Assembly (NCBI RefSeq): GCF_030553055.1
Contig: NZ_CP130713.1
Location: forward strand, 2,852,001-2,916,000
From: Streptomyces sp. XD-27
GTDB lineage: Bacteria; Actinomycetota; Actinomycetes; Streptomycetales; Streptomycetaceae
Direction of reading: 5' to 3'
Length of the DNA stretch: 64,000 nt
The notes beneath the pieces are model-generated. The model had not been told where the DNA came from, ran no database searches, and saw only the letters and a list, made by a program, of their open reading frames with translations. This document shows positions 16,259-24,851 of this stretch, piece by piece. Made by a program: the position numbers and the translations under genes. The stretch's first letter is position 1. Every line of letters begins with the position of its first letter.

Positions 16259-17326
16259 CTAGCGGCCTTTCCCTGCTTCCTTGCGGGCCTTGGCGTTGTC
16301 CCGCTCCTGGGTGTTACGGGCCAGGTCGAGGGCGTAGTCCGCCCACCACCTGCCCGCCGGCGGGCCGCCCTTGCACGTGCCGTCCGACTCCCCCGGGCGC
16401 TTGACCCACAGATAGGCGTCGATGAGCTTGTCACCCGTCTTCGTGGTCGGCCGCTCCCCCAGCGCCCGGCCCGCCGGGTTGCACCACACCTCCGGATCCT
16501 TCTCGCCGGGCGCCGGCCCGTTGCCGTTGCGGCTGGTGTCGATCACGAACGGCTTGCCGCCGACGAGGGCGGACAGGTCCCGCCCGTAGGCGGTGTTGGC
16601 CTCGGTCGTCTGGTAGTTGGAGATGTTCAGGGCGAAGCCGTCCGCCTGGGCGACACCCGCCCGCTTCAGCGGCTCGGCCATCTTGGCCGGGTCGGTGATC
16701 CAGGCCGGGTTGCCCGCGTCGAGGTAGACCTTGACGTGCGGCAGCGCCTTGAGCCGCTTCACCGCGGTGGTCAGCAGGTAGAACCGCTCCTCGTGGAACT
16801 TCTGCGGCGTACAGCCGTCCACCACGTGCGGCAGCGCGTCCGGCTCCAGCATGATCGTGGCGGCACGGTCACCGATGCCCTTGATCGCCCGGTCGAGCCA
16901 GGCCAGGTAGGCGTTGCCGTCGCCCGCGCCGCCCTGGGAGTACTTCTGGCAGTCGCGGTGCGGGATGTTGTACAGCACCAGCAGCGCCTCGCGGTCGGCG
17001 GCCGCGGCGCCCGCGGTGATGCCGCGGATCTCGCCCTCGGGGTTGTCGGGCCCGATCCACTCCGCCACGGGGTGGTCGGCGATCGTCGAGATCAGCTTGG
17101 CGTCGTCGGTATGGCCGCTCTTGCGGTACGCGGCGACCTGCTTCGCCGCGTTGCCGTCGGGGTTCACCCAGTACGGGACCAGCGACTTCGGCCGCTGCTG
17201 CGGTGGCTCCGCCTTGCGGGCGTCCCCATTGGAGGATCCGGAGCATCCCGACAGCACCAGCAGAGCTCCTGCCGCCGCCGCACACACCCCTGCGCGCATG
17301 CGCTGGGCGGCGCAACTACCGTACAT
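16259..17326 (-). CDS. Glycoside hydrolase family 6 lipoprotein (CslZ-like endoglucanase)
   Basis: About 355 residues from ATG 17326, which has AAAGGTGAG upstream. A lipoprotein signal ends LLVLSGCSGSS. The GH6 fold is seen from PYWVNPDGNAAKQV (residue 60), LVLYNIPHRDCQKYSQGGAG, IMLEPDALPHVVDGC (acid Asp motif), YLDAGNPAWI, ALNISNYQTT and FVIDTSRNGNGP, to LWVKRPGESDGTC. It acts outside the membrane on beta-glucan. It is convergent with glxA, as the predicted cellulase SCO2838 is in S. coelicolor, so a role in remodelling the apical glycan is likely. Confidence 0.88.
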   Translation of the reverse strand: MYGSCAAQRMRAGVCAAAAGALLVLSGCSGSSNGDARKAEPPQQRPKSLVPYWVNPDGNAAKQVAAYRKSGHTDDAKLISTIADHPVAEWIGPDNPEGEIRGITAGAAAADREALLVLYNIPHRDCQKYSQGGAGDGNAYLAWLDRAIKGIGDRAATIMLEPDALPHVVDGCTPQKFHEERFYLLTTAVKRLKALPHVKVYLDAGNPAWITDPAKMAEPLKRAGVAQADGFALNISNYQTTEANTAYGRDLSALVGGKPFVIDTSRNGNGPAPGEKDPEVWCNPAGRALGERPTTKTGDKLIDAYLWVKRPGESDGTCKGGPPAGRWWADYALDLARNTQERDNAKARKEAGKGR

Positions 17327-17448
17327 ACACTCACCTTTCGTACAAATAGGATGAGAGGGAACGAATGCATCCTTACACACCGCGCGAGCAGGCGCGGCGC
17401 GAACTGAGCCGTATGGGGCGCGTATGGGGGAGGCGTACGAGAGGGCGA

Positions 17449-17518
17449 CCCTCCGGCGGCTCCGGCAGGTTCCCCGGCCACCTCCCTCCGGCGGCTCCGG
17501 TAAGTTCCCCGGCTACCC
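17449..17518. repeat. 35-bp tandem duplication overlapping the sortase stop
   Basis: Two copies of a 35-bp unit starting CCCTCCGGCGGCTCCGG (17449-17483 and 17484-17518) differ at only a few bases. The second copy overlaps the 3' end and stop codon of the sortase gene, so recent slippage may have altered its C-terminus. The remaining sequence back to the GH6 gene shows nothing recognisable. Confidence 0.6.
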
Positions 17519-18343
17519 CCCTCCGCCGCGGTCGGCGGCGCCGCCCGAAGCCGAGGCGGCGCCCTTGCGCACGCCCGTCAGATAGGCCGAGACCACGACG
17601 TCGGCCGTGCACGTCCCGCGGGTGCGGTCGAACCGGCCGCCGCAGGTGAGGAGCCGGAGCTCGGCGCGGCCCGCCGTCCGCGGCCCGTAGACCCGATCGG
17701 CCTCGAAGCGCGCGGCACCGACGACCTCGACCTGCTCGACGGTGAACTCCGCCTCCGAGCCGTCCGCCCGCCCCACCCGCACCTTCTGACCGGGCCTCAC
17801 GTCGGCGAGCCGGCGGAAGGCGGCCGGCAGCGGGCGCGGCACAGCCGGGCGGGACGGGTCCTCGGCCTGCCCCACCAGCACCGCCACCCCCTTCGCCCCC
17901 GGCTGCGGCCCGGCCCGGTACCAGGTGACCTCCCCGGGCCGGTACCGGCCGCCATCCCCCGGCCGGCCGTACGACGGCGGACCGGCCGCGCCCCCCATGC
18001 CGGCGCGGGAACCACGCCCGACCACCGGGGCCCGGACCCCCACCGACTCGATGACCACCTGCTGCGGGCGGGCGGCGGTCAGCGGACCACGGGCGGCGGG
18101 CAGCCCCGGCGCGGGCGGCCGCCCGGCGGCCGCCGCATCCCCCGTCATCGCCTCCGAACCGCCGGGCGCCCCCCGGCCCCACAGCCACACCCCCAGCAGG
18201 AGCACCACCCACGCCACACCCGTGAGCAGCCGGGTGCCACCGGCCCGTACGCGGTCATGGTCGCGCTCGCGGTCGCGCTCGCGGTCGCGCTCGCGGCCAC
18301 CGCCGCCGTCGCTGCCACCGTCGCCGTCGCCGTCGCCGGACAT
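17513..18343 (-). CDS. Class F-type sortase with catalytic His replaced by Gln
   Basis: About 276 residues from ATG 18343. The N-terminus is cytoplasmic, with a Gly/Asp-rich start and an RERD repeat (residues 17-28), followed by one membrane helix (TGVAWVVLLLGVWLW). The sortase barrel begins VVIESVGVRAPVVG. The Cys and Arg of the active site are kept in RLLTCGGRFDRTRGTCTADV. The place of the catalytic His (usual AVLAGHVD) reads AVLVGQAED: Gln159, codon CAG at 17867-17869 on the minus strand. Family sortases cleave and anchor secreted proteins; this one may be inactive or altered. It sits 5 bp from the small membrane-protein gene upstream. Confidence 0.82.
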   Translation of the reverse strand: MSGDGDGDGGSDGGGGRERDRERDRERDHDRVRAGGTRLLTGVAWVVLLLGVWLWGRGAPGGSEAMTGDAAAAGRPPAPGLPAARGPLTAARPQQVVIESVGVRAPVVGRGSRAGMGGAAGPPSYGRPGDGGRYRPGEVTWYRAGPQPGAKGVAVLVGQAEDPSRPAVPRPLPAAFRRLADVRPGQKVRVGRADGSEAEFTVEQVEVVGAARFEADRVYGPRTAGRAELRLLTCGGRFDRTRGTCTADVVVSAYLTGVRKGAASASGGAADRGGGG

Positions 18344-18348
18344 CACGG

Positions 18349-18612
18349 TCAGTCCGCGGGCGGCCGCTGCGACCGGGACGCGCGGGCCGCGCGGGCCGCC
18401 CGGCGGCGGAGTACCGCGAGCGTCCCGACCCCCAGCGCGGTACCGCCCGCCAGCACCAGTCCGTACGCCTCCGCGGGCCCGAAGGCGTCCGCCCGCGCGC
18501 GCTCGGCGGTGGCACCGCCGCCGTCGGCCGCCGCGGACGACGCGGGAGCGCTCAGGGCGCAGGCCGCGACCACGGCGGCCGCGACACAGAGTGTGACGCG
18601 AACGAAACGCAT
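18349..18612 (-). CDS. Small secreted/membrane protein upstream of sortase
   Basis: 87 residues. A signal peptide (MRFVRVTLCVAAAVVAAC to SAPASSA) is followed by a short Ala/Gly-rich segment, one hydrophobic helix (YGLVLAGGTALGVGTLAVL), then a basic tail RRRAARAARASRS. This resembles a sorting-signal anchor without an LPxTG motif. Genes of this shape commonly precede class F sortases in Streptomyces. Only 5 bp separates it from the sortase start, so the two form an operon. Confidence 0.7.
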   Translation of the reverse strand: MRFVRVTLCVAAAVVAACALSAPASSAAADGGGATAERARADAFGPAEAYGLVLAGGTALGVGTLAVLRRRAARAARASRSQRPPAD

Positions 18613-18698
18613 AGTGAACCTCCGATACCAGAAGGCTCACTCCGACGGCCACTGTCCGCATCCGCTGCGGCCAGTGGCTGCGCCACGTGGGTGAGGGG

Positions 18699-19478
18699 TC
18701 AGACCAGGTCGACCAGATCCGCGATGGAGTCGACCACCCGGGACGGCCGGAACGGGTGGCGTTCGACCTCGTCGGGCGTGGTCAGCCCGGTCAGCACCAG
18801 GAACGTCCGCATGCCTGCCTCAAGCCCGGCCAGCACGTCGGTGTCCATCCGGTCACCGATCATCGCGCTGGTCTCGGAGTGGGCGCCGATCGCGTTGAGC
18901 CCGGCGCGCATCATCAACGGGTTCGGCTTGCCGACGAAGTACGGGTCGCGCCCGGTGGCCCGGGTGATCAGCGCGGCGACCGACCCGGTGGCGGGCAGCG
19001 GGCCCTGCGGCGAGGGGCCGGTCTCGTCGGGGTTGGTGGCGATGAACCGGGCCCCGTCGTTGATCAGCCGGATCGCCTTGGTGAGGGCTTCGAAGCTGTA
19101 CGTACGGGTCTCACCGAGCACCACGTAGTCCGGCTCGGCGTCGGTCAACACGTACCCGATGTCGTGCAGGGCGGTGGTGAGGCCCGCCTCCCCGATGACG
19201 TACGCGGTGCCACCGGGCCGCTGGTCGTCCAGGAACTGGGCGGTGGCGAGCGCCGAGGTCCAGATGTTCTCCACGGGCACGTCGAGACCCATGCGGGCGA
19301 GCCGGGCCTGGAGGTCACGCGGCGTATAGATCGAATTATTGGTGAGTACGAGGAAGGGCCTGCCGTACTCGCGCAGCTTCTTGATGAAGGCGTCCGCGCC
19401 GGGCACCGGCACGCCCTCGTGGATCAGCACGCCATCCATGTCCGTGAGCCATGACTCGATCGGCTTGCGCTCTGCCAT
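18699..19478 (-). CDS. HAD-superfamily IIA phosphatase (NagD-like)
   Basis: 259 residues from ATG 19478. Motif I is SWLTDMDGVLIHEG with both nucleophile and acid Asp. Motif II is PFLVLTNNSIYTPRDL, the class IIA cap follows, and motifs III/IV are VGKPNPLMM and MIGDRMDTDVLAG. NagD-type enzymes dephosphorylate nucleotides or small sugar phosphates in the cytoplasm. It stands alone between the sortase pair and the phosphonate transporter, so no pathway is assigned. Confidence 0.88.
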   Translation of the reverse strand: MAERKPIESWLTDMDGVLIHEGVPVPGADAFIKKLREYGRPFLVLTNNSIYTPRDLQARLARMGLDVPVENIWTSALATAQFLDDQRPGGTAYVIGEAGLTTALHDIGYVLTDAEPDYVVLGETRTYSFEALTKAIRLINDGARFIATNPDETGPSPQGPLPATGSVAALITRATGRDPYFVGKPNPLMMRAGLNAIGAHSETSAMIGDRMDTDVLAGLEAGMRTFLVLTGLTTPDEVERHPFRPSRVVDSIADLVDLV

Positions 19479-19578
19479 CTGCCGCACTCCTGCCGCGTGA
19501 CGCCTGTGCTGGGGACATCGGCGGCACCGCGCGGTGCCGGTCCGATGCCCCACCCTAATCACGCGGCACCGTGAGCCG

Positions 19579-20640
19579 TCAGCTGCCGGTCGCGGACTTC
19601 CATGCGTCGATGTAGTCGTCGAGGTTCTCGTCGATGTCCTTCCAGTCCGGCCGGAAGATCTCGACGCCCTTCATGATCCTGGCGAGCTCGGTGGCGTTCT
19701 CGTCCGTCGCCCGGATGTCGGTACGGGCCGTGAAGCCGCCGCCGATCGCGCTGACCTGGCGCTGCGGGCCCTCGCTGAGCATGAAGTCCAGCAGCTTCCT
19801 GGCGTTGGCGGTGTGCGGGGCGTTCTTGACCAGTCCGGCGGCGTACGGGAGGGAGAAGGTGGTGGGCGTGCCGTGGGCGCCCCGGGCGGGGAACCAGATG
19901 CCGAGGTTCGGCATGGACGTGGACTGGGCGAAGTTCATTTGAACATCGCCGTTGGCGACCAGGATCTCGCCCTTGTCCGTCTTCGGCGCGAGCTTGCTGG
20001 TGGAGGAGGACGGGCCGACGTTGTTGGCCTGGAGCTTCTTCAGGTAGTCCATGGCGGGCTTCTCGCCGCCGAAGTCGTGGATCGCCTTGATGACGACGGC
20101 GGTGCCGTCACCGGCCACCCCCGGGGTGCTGTACTGGACCTTGTTCCTGAACTTGCCGGCCAGCAGTTCCTCCCAGGTGCGCGGGGCCTCCTTCAATTCC
20201 TTCTTGTTGTAGACGAAGCCGAAGAAGTTCTTGACCACGGCCGTCCATCTGCCGTTCTCGTCCTTGTCGGCGGCGGCGACGTGCTCGATGCCCGCGGGCG
20301 CGTAGGACTGGAGCAGCCCCTTGCCGTCGGCCTGCTGGATGAACGGCGGGAGGGTCACCAGCACGTCGGCCTGGGTGTTGGACTTCTCGCGGAGGGCGCG
20401 CTGCACCATCTCGCCGGAGCCACCCTCCACGTAGTTCACCTTGATGCCGGTCTTCTTCTCGAAGTCCTTGAAGATCCGGTCGTACCAGCCGTCGCCGTTC
20501 TCGCCCTTGAGGCCGTCGGCGCTGTAGACGGTGACGGCGTTCTCGTCGTCGGCGGCGGAGCCTGAGCCGCAGGCGGTGAGGGCCGTGGCGAGGAGGAGCG
20601 CGCCGCAGGCGGCGGCGAGCGGCTTGAGGTGGGTGCGCAT
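19579..20640 (-). CDS. Phosphonate (2-aminoethylphosphonate-type) ABC transporter substrate-binding lipoprotein, PhnS-like
   Basis: 353 residues. The lipoprotein signal ends ATALTACGSGS. The mature protein is an iron/AEP-type class II binding protein: VTVYSADGLKGENGDGWYD, NYVEGGSGEMVQRAL, and GIWFPARGAHGTPTTFSLPY, with MNFAQSTSMPNL. It is the last gene of a six-gene minus-strand operon with two permeases, an ATPase, a phosphonatase-like HAD and an FAD oxidoreductase, which fits phosphonate capture outside the membrane. Confidence 0.85.
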   Translation of the reverse strand: MRTHLKPLAAACGALLLATALTACGSGSAADDENAVTVYSADGLKGENGDGWYDRIFKDFEKKTGIKVNYVEGGSGEMVQRALREKSNTQADVLVTLPPFIQQADGKGLLQSYAPAGIEHVAAADKDENGRWTAVVKNFFGFVYNKKELKEAPRTWEELLAGKFRNKVQYSTPGVAGDGTAVVIKAIHDFGGEKPAMDYLKKLQANNVGPSSSTSKLAPKTDKGEILVANGDVQMNFAQSTSMPNLGIWFPARGAHGTPTTFSLPYAAGLVKNAPHTANARKLLDFMLSEGPQRQVSAIGGGFTARTDIRATDENATELARIMKGVEIFRPDWKDIDENLDDYIDAWKSATGS

Positions 20641-20717
20641 GACGTCGTACTTCTCCTTGGCGAGACGGGGGCTTGGTGATGCGGGGCTCGGCGATACGGG
20701 CTCGGCGATACGGGGAC

Positions 20718-21524
20718 CTATCGGTACGAGGCTTTGGTGCGGATGCGGGAGACGGCGAGCAGGACCAGCAGGGTCGTCGCCATCAGCACGACCGCGACGG
20801 CGGAGCCGGTGAACAGCGAGCCGCGGTCGGTGGCCGCGAAGATCTGGACGGGCAGCGGTACCCAGTCCGGGGGGTAGAGCATCATCGTGGCGCTCAGCTC
20901 GCCCATGGACAGGGCGAAGCACAGTCCGGTGGCGGCGCTCAGCGAGGGCAGCAGCAGCGGCAGCCTGACCCGCCACAGGACGTAGCCGGGCCGGGCGCCC
21001 AGGCTCGCCGCGGCCTGCTCGTAGACCGGGTCGAGACGGGCGACGGCGGCCGACACGGACTGGTAGGCGAAGGCGGTCACGAGCACGGCGTGCGCGAGGA
21101 TCACGATCCAGCGGGTGCCGTTGAGCAGCATCGGCGGCTTGCTGAACGCCACGAGTACGGCCAGGCCCACGACGACCGAGGGCACGGCCACCGGCAGCAT
21201 GAACAGCGCGTCCAGGATCCGGTGGAACCGGCGCCCGCGCGTGCGCAGCGCGGCGGCGGACAGCGCCGCCCAGGTGCCGGCCGCGAGCGCCAGGACGCTG
21301 GCGGTGAGGGCGGTGACCAGGCTGGTGGTGAGCGCCTGGAGGGAGTCGCCGCGCAGCGCGGCGTCGTAGTGGCGGGTGGTCGGGCCGGAGGGGAACGCGC
21401 CGCTCCAGTTGGTCGCGAAGGACGCGGCGACGACGACCAGCAGCGGCATGGCGAAGAGCGGGAGGAAGAGCAGGAAGAACACGGTCCAGGCGGCCCAGCG
21501 GCCCTTGCGGCTATGCACCAGCAC
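20718..21524 (-). CDS. Phosphonate ABC transporter permease, PhnV-like
   Basis: 268 residues with six membrane segments and the binding-protein-dependent permease signature EQAAASLGARPGYVLWRVRL. The start at 21524 overlaps the 3' end of the partner permease by 14 bp, so the two are translationally coupled. A 77-bp gap separates it from the substrate-binding gene downstream. Confidence 0.87.
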   Translation of the reverse strand: MLVHSRKGRWAAWTVFFLLFLPLFAMPLLVVVAASFATNWSGAFPSGPTTRHYDAALRGDSLQALTTSLVTALTASVLALAAGTWAALSAAALRTRGRRFHRILDALFMLPVAVPSVVVGLAVLVAFSKPPMLLNGTRWIVILAHAVLVTAFAYQSVSAAVARLDPVYEQAAASLGARPGYVLWRVRLPLLLPSLSAATGLCFALSMGELSATMMLYPPDWVPLPVQIFAATDRGSLFTGSAVAVVLMATTLLVLLAVSRIRTKASYR

Positions 21525-22404
21525 GGCGGCTCACCACCCTGTACAGGCCGTAGAAGCCGACGGAGATCGCGATGTTGACGACGGCGACGACACAGGCCGC
21601 GGGGTAGTCGGACTCCAGGATCGCCTCGCTGTAGACGAGCATCGGCAGGGTGGTGACACCTTTGGCGCCGGTGAACAGCACGATGCCGAACTCGTTCAGG
21701 CACATGACCAGGACGAGGCTGCCGCCCGCCGCGAGCGCGGGCAGCGCCTCCGGCAGGATCACCTGGCGGACGATCCGCCCCGGCCGCGCCCCGAGCGAGG
21801 AGGCGGCCTCCAGTTGCGCGGTGTCGAGCTGCGAGAAAGCGGCGAGCAGCGGGCGCATCACGAACGGCGTGAAGTAGGTGATCTCCGCGAGCAGGACGCC
21901 CCAGGGGGTGGTCAGGAACTGGAACGGTCCTTCGGCGGCACCGGTGGCGTCCGTCCAGACCCCGTTCGCCATGCCGACCGTGCCGTAGATGAACAGCAGC
22001 GCCAAGGTGATCAGGAAGGACGGGAAGGAGAGGAAGACGTCGATGAACCTGGCGACCGCCTTGCCGCCGGGGAAGGGCACGAAGGCGATGATCAGTGCCA
22101 GAACGAACCCGAGGACCAGGCATCCGGCGGTCGCGCCGAGCGCGATCCACACCGTCGTCACCAGCGCCTCACGGAACGCCTCGGAGGCGAAGACCTCGGT
22201 GTAGGGGGCGAGGGACGTGCCGCCCTCGTCGGGCTGGACGGACTGCTGGACGACGAGGGCGAGGGGATAGAGGAAGACGAGGGCGAGGAGGGCGATGGGG
22301 GGCAGGGCCCAGAGGTAGGCGGGTATCCCTTCGGGCGCCGATACGGTGCGGGAGGCGCGTTCGCGGGACGGGTCGGTCATCGGCTCGGTCATCGACTCAG
22401 GCAT
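21511..22404 (-). CDS. Phosphonate ABC transporter permease, PhnU-like
   Basis: About 297 residues, with six membrane segments and the EAA loop EAASSLGARPGRIVRQVILP. Several in-frame ATGs compete (22404, 22392, 22380). The one given overlaps the ATPase stop at 22397, consistent with coupling. It forms the transmembrane channel with the PhnV-like permease. The family label rests on neighbours and on similarity to AEP/iron-type permeases. Confidence 0.86.
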   Translation of the reverse strand: MPESMTEPMTDPSRERASRTVSAPEGIPAYLWALPPIALLALVFLYPLALVVQQSVQPDEGGTSLAPYTEVFASEAFREALVTTVWIALGATAGCLVLGFVLALIIAFVPFPGGKAVARFIDVFLSFPSFLITLALLFIYGTVGMANGVWTDATGAAEGPFQFLTTPWGVLLAEITYFTPFVMRPLLAAFSQLDTAQLEAASSLGARPGRIVRQVILPEALPALAAGGSLVLVMCLNEFGIVLFTGAKGVTTLPMLVYSEAILESDYPAACVVAVVNIAISVGFYGLYRVVSRRAGA

Positions 22405-23926
22405 CGGTCGCACCGCCTCGGTGCGCGTCGGCGGCGCCGGGGCCGCCCGCCGGGAGCAGGTGGGCGTCGCCGGGGGCGAAGTGGAGCGCCACCTTCTCGC
22501 CGAGGGCGGGCGGATTGCGCAGCTCCCGGACCTCCGCGGTGACCTCCTGCCCGTCGACCTCGGCCGTCACCCGGTGCGAGGAGCCGCGCCATTGGAGCCC
22601 GGTGACCACGCCCCGCAGGGTGTTGTGCCCGGCGCCGCCCTCGCCGAGGGAGACCAGGTGGGGGCGGACGCACAGGGTCGCCGGGGAGCCGGTCGCCGTC
22701 CCCGGGCCGCCGGCGCGGACGTGGAGGATGCTTCCGGCCAGCTCTACGGGCACGGTGCCGCCGCCTCCGTCGGGGCCGCCCCTCCGGAGCACCCGCAGCA
22801 GGTTCGCGTTGCCGACGAAGGACGCGGTGAACTCGGTGCGCGGGGCGCGGTACAGCTCCTGCGGGGTGCCGACGTCCTGGAGGCGGGCCTTGTCCATCAC
22901 GGCGATCCGGTCGGCGAGCGTGAGGGCCTCGACCTGGTCGTGGGTGACGTACAGGACGGATACGTCGGGAAGTTCGCGGTGGAGTCGGGCCAGCTCGGTG
23001 AGCATGCCGGAGCGCAACTGCGCGTCCAGCGCCGACAGCGGCTCGTCCAGCAGCAGGACGCGCGGCCGGATGGCCAGCGCGCGGGCGATGGCGACGCGCT
23101 GCTGCTGACCACCCGACAGCTCGCGCGGGTAGCGCCTGGCGTAGGCCGCCATGCCGGTCATCTCCAGCGCCTCGGCGACCCGCCCGGGGATCTCGCGCCG
23201 GGGCGCCTTCCGCGCCCTGAGCCCGAACGCGACGTTCTGCTCGACGCGCAGGTGGGGGAAGAGGGCGTAACTCTGGACGACCATGCCGATGCCGCGCCGG
23301 TACGGGGGCAGGTCGGTGACGTCCTCTCCCCCGATCAGCACCCGCCCGGATGCGGGCCGTACGAATCCGGCCACCGCGCGCAGGGCGGTGGTCTTGCCGG
23401 AGCCGGAGGGCCCGAGGAGGGCCATGACCTCGCCGGGTTCGACGGTGAGGTCGAGGGCGTCGAGGACGACGGTGCCGTCGTAGGCGACGGAGACCTGATC
23501 GAAGCGGATGCCGCCGACCGGACGGGTGCCGGGCCCGCAGACGACGCCTTTCCGGCCGACGACCGGACCGGAGCCCCTGCCACGGCGGGGCGGCGCCGCG
23601 GGGGCCGGGCCGGGTGAGTCCGTCATCCCATCAGGGGCAGGCGCCTGCCCCCCGCCGCCCGGCCCGGCGACCTTCCCGGCGCCCCGGGCCCGCACCGGGC
23701 CCATGCCCCCGCCGCTGCGGCGCGGCGCACCGGCCGGGGACTCTGCCGTCGCGCCAGGGCCCTCCTGCCGATCGGCGCCCCGGCCGGTGGTGGGGGCGGG
23801 CGCGTCGGCCGAGGAGAGGTCAAGGGCGGACTCCCGACTGGTCTCCTGACCAGCCACGCAGCCGGGCTCGCCGGGCTCCCGACCGGCCACGGGGGCGGTC
23901 TCGCGACCAGGCTCGGGGGCGGTCAC
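22397..23926 (-). CDS. Phosphonate ABC transporter ATP-binding protein, PhnT-like, with long disordered N-terminus
   Basis: GTG 23926 overlaps the stop of the HAD gene (GTGA), giving about 509 residues, of which the first 140 are low-complexity Gly/Pro/Ala/Arg. ATG 23626 would give a normal 409-residue ATPase. The ATPase core has Walker A LLGPSGSGKTTALRA, Q-loop VVQSYALFPHL, signature RELSGGQQQRVAIARAL, Walker B VLLLDEPLSALD and H-loop THDQVEAL. A C-terminal TOBE/OB domain follows. It energises uptake through the PhnU/PhnV-like permeases. Confidence 0.87.
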   Translation of the reverse strand: MTAPEPGRETAPVAGREPGEPGCVAGQETSRESALDLSSADAPAPTTGRGADRQEGPGATAESPAGAPRRSGGGMGPVRARGAGKVAGPGGGGQAPAPDGMTDSPGPAPAAPPRRGRGSGPVVGRKGVVCGPGTRPVGGIRFDQVSVAYDGTVVLDALDLTVEPGEVMALLGPSGSGKTTALRAVAGFVRPASGRVLIGGEDVTDLPPYRRGIGMVVQSYALFPHLRVEQNVAFGLRARKAPRREIPGRVAEALEMTGMAAYARRYPRELSGGQQQRVAIARALAIRPRVLLLDEPLSALDAQLRSGMLTELARLHRELPDVSVLYVTHDQVEALTLADRIAVMDKARLQDVGTPQELYRAPRTEFTASFVGNANLLRVLRRGGPDGGGGTVPVELAGSILHVRAGGPGTATGSPATLCVRPHLVSLGEGGAGHNTLRGVVTGLQWRGSSHRVTAEVDGQEVTAEVRELRNPPALGEKVALHFAPGDAHLLPAGGPGAADAHRGGATDA

Positions 23927-24846
23927 GGCCGGGCCTCCGGTGTCCCGGCGCCCTCCGCCGAAGCCGTCACCGTCGCCGCCGCGGCCCACCCATCCTCCAC
24001 GCCGACGTCCGCCATGGGCCCGGTCACCGCCGCCGTCGCGCGCTCCCACCGGGCGATCGCGTCGGGCAGTGCCACCACCGACGGCAGCACATGCGTGGCG
24101 CCCGCCGCGCGCAGCGCGGGTTCGTCGTGGGCGCCGGTCAGTACGCCCGCGACGAGCCCGGCCCCCGCGCGGCGGCCCGACAGCATGTCGTAGGAGGTGT
24201 CGCCCGCGACGGCGATCCCGCGCACGTCGTCGGCCGCCTTCGTGCGCAGCAGCGCGGCCAGCACCATGTCCGGGTACGGGCGGCCGCGGCCGCCCGCGTC
24301 GGCCGGGCAGAGGGTCAGGTCGACCAGGCCGCGGTCCCAGCCGAGGGCGGCGAGGATCGCGTCCTGGGTGGTGCGGGCGAAGCCCGTGGTCAGGGCGACG
24401 GTGCGGCCGTCGGCCCGGAGCCGTTCGATGGCCTCGCGGGCGCCGGGCACCGGGGCGCAGTGCCCGGCGGCCACCAACTCCCCGTAGGCCTCCTCGAACG
24501 CGGCGTTGGCGCGCCGCGCCCGCTCCTCGTCGCCGAACACGTGCCGGAAGACGGAGATCTTGGACTCCCCCATGGTGGCGCGGACGTACTCCAGTTGGGC
24601 GGCGTGCTCCGGGGAGCCGGGCGTCACGCCGAGCCGTTCCGCGGCGGCGCCGAAGGCCCGTTCCACCAGGCCGTCGTCGGCGACGGTCGTGCCCGCCATG
24701 TCGAGCACCACGAGCCGGATGGCGCCGGTCGGCGTGGCCGCCTGCGCGTTCGTCGGCCCGTTCACCGGCGCGCCCATCGGCCCGTTCACCCGCGCGTCCG
24801 TCGACACGTTCGCCGACACGCTCATCGTCCCGTCGGTATCAGTCAT
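23923..24846 (-). CDS. PhnX-like phosphonatase-family HAD hydrolase
   Basis: 307 residues from ATG 24846; the FAD gene ends 5 bp upstream. After a Thr/Asn/Pro-rich N-terminus with an imperfect VNGP repeat comes HAD motif I, LVVLDMAGTTVADDGLVERA. The helical cap has MGESKISVFRHVFGDEE, motif II is VALTTGFAR, and the last motif is GIAVAGDTSYDMLSGRRAGA. This is the phosphonatase-like group linked to AEP-type transporters. Phosphonoacetaldehyde or a related C-P compound is the likely substrate. A classic PhnX Schiff-base Lys in the cap was not clearly identified. Confidence 0.82.
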   Translation of the reverse strand: MTDTDGTMSVSANVSTDARVNGPMGAPVNGPTNAQAATPTGAIRLVVLDMAGTTVADDGLVERAFGAAAERLGVTPGSPEHAAQLEYVRATMGESKISVFRHVFGDEERARRANAAFEEAYGELVAAGHCAPVPGAREAIERLRADGRTVALTTGFARTTQDAILAALGWDRGLVDLTLCPADAGGRGRPYPDMVLAALLRTKAADDVRGIAVAGDTSYDMLSGRRAGAGLVAGVLTGAHDEPALRAAGATHVLPSVVALPDAIARWERATAAVTGPMADVGVEDGWAAAATVTASAEGAGTPEARP

Positions 24847-24851
24847 CGCCC

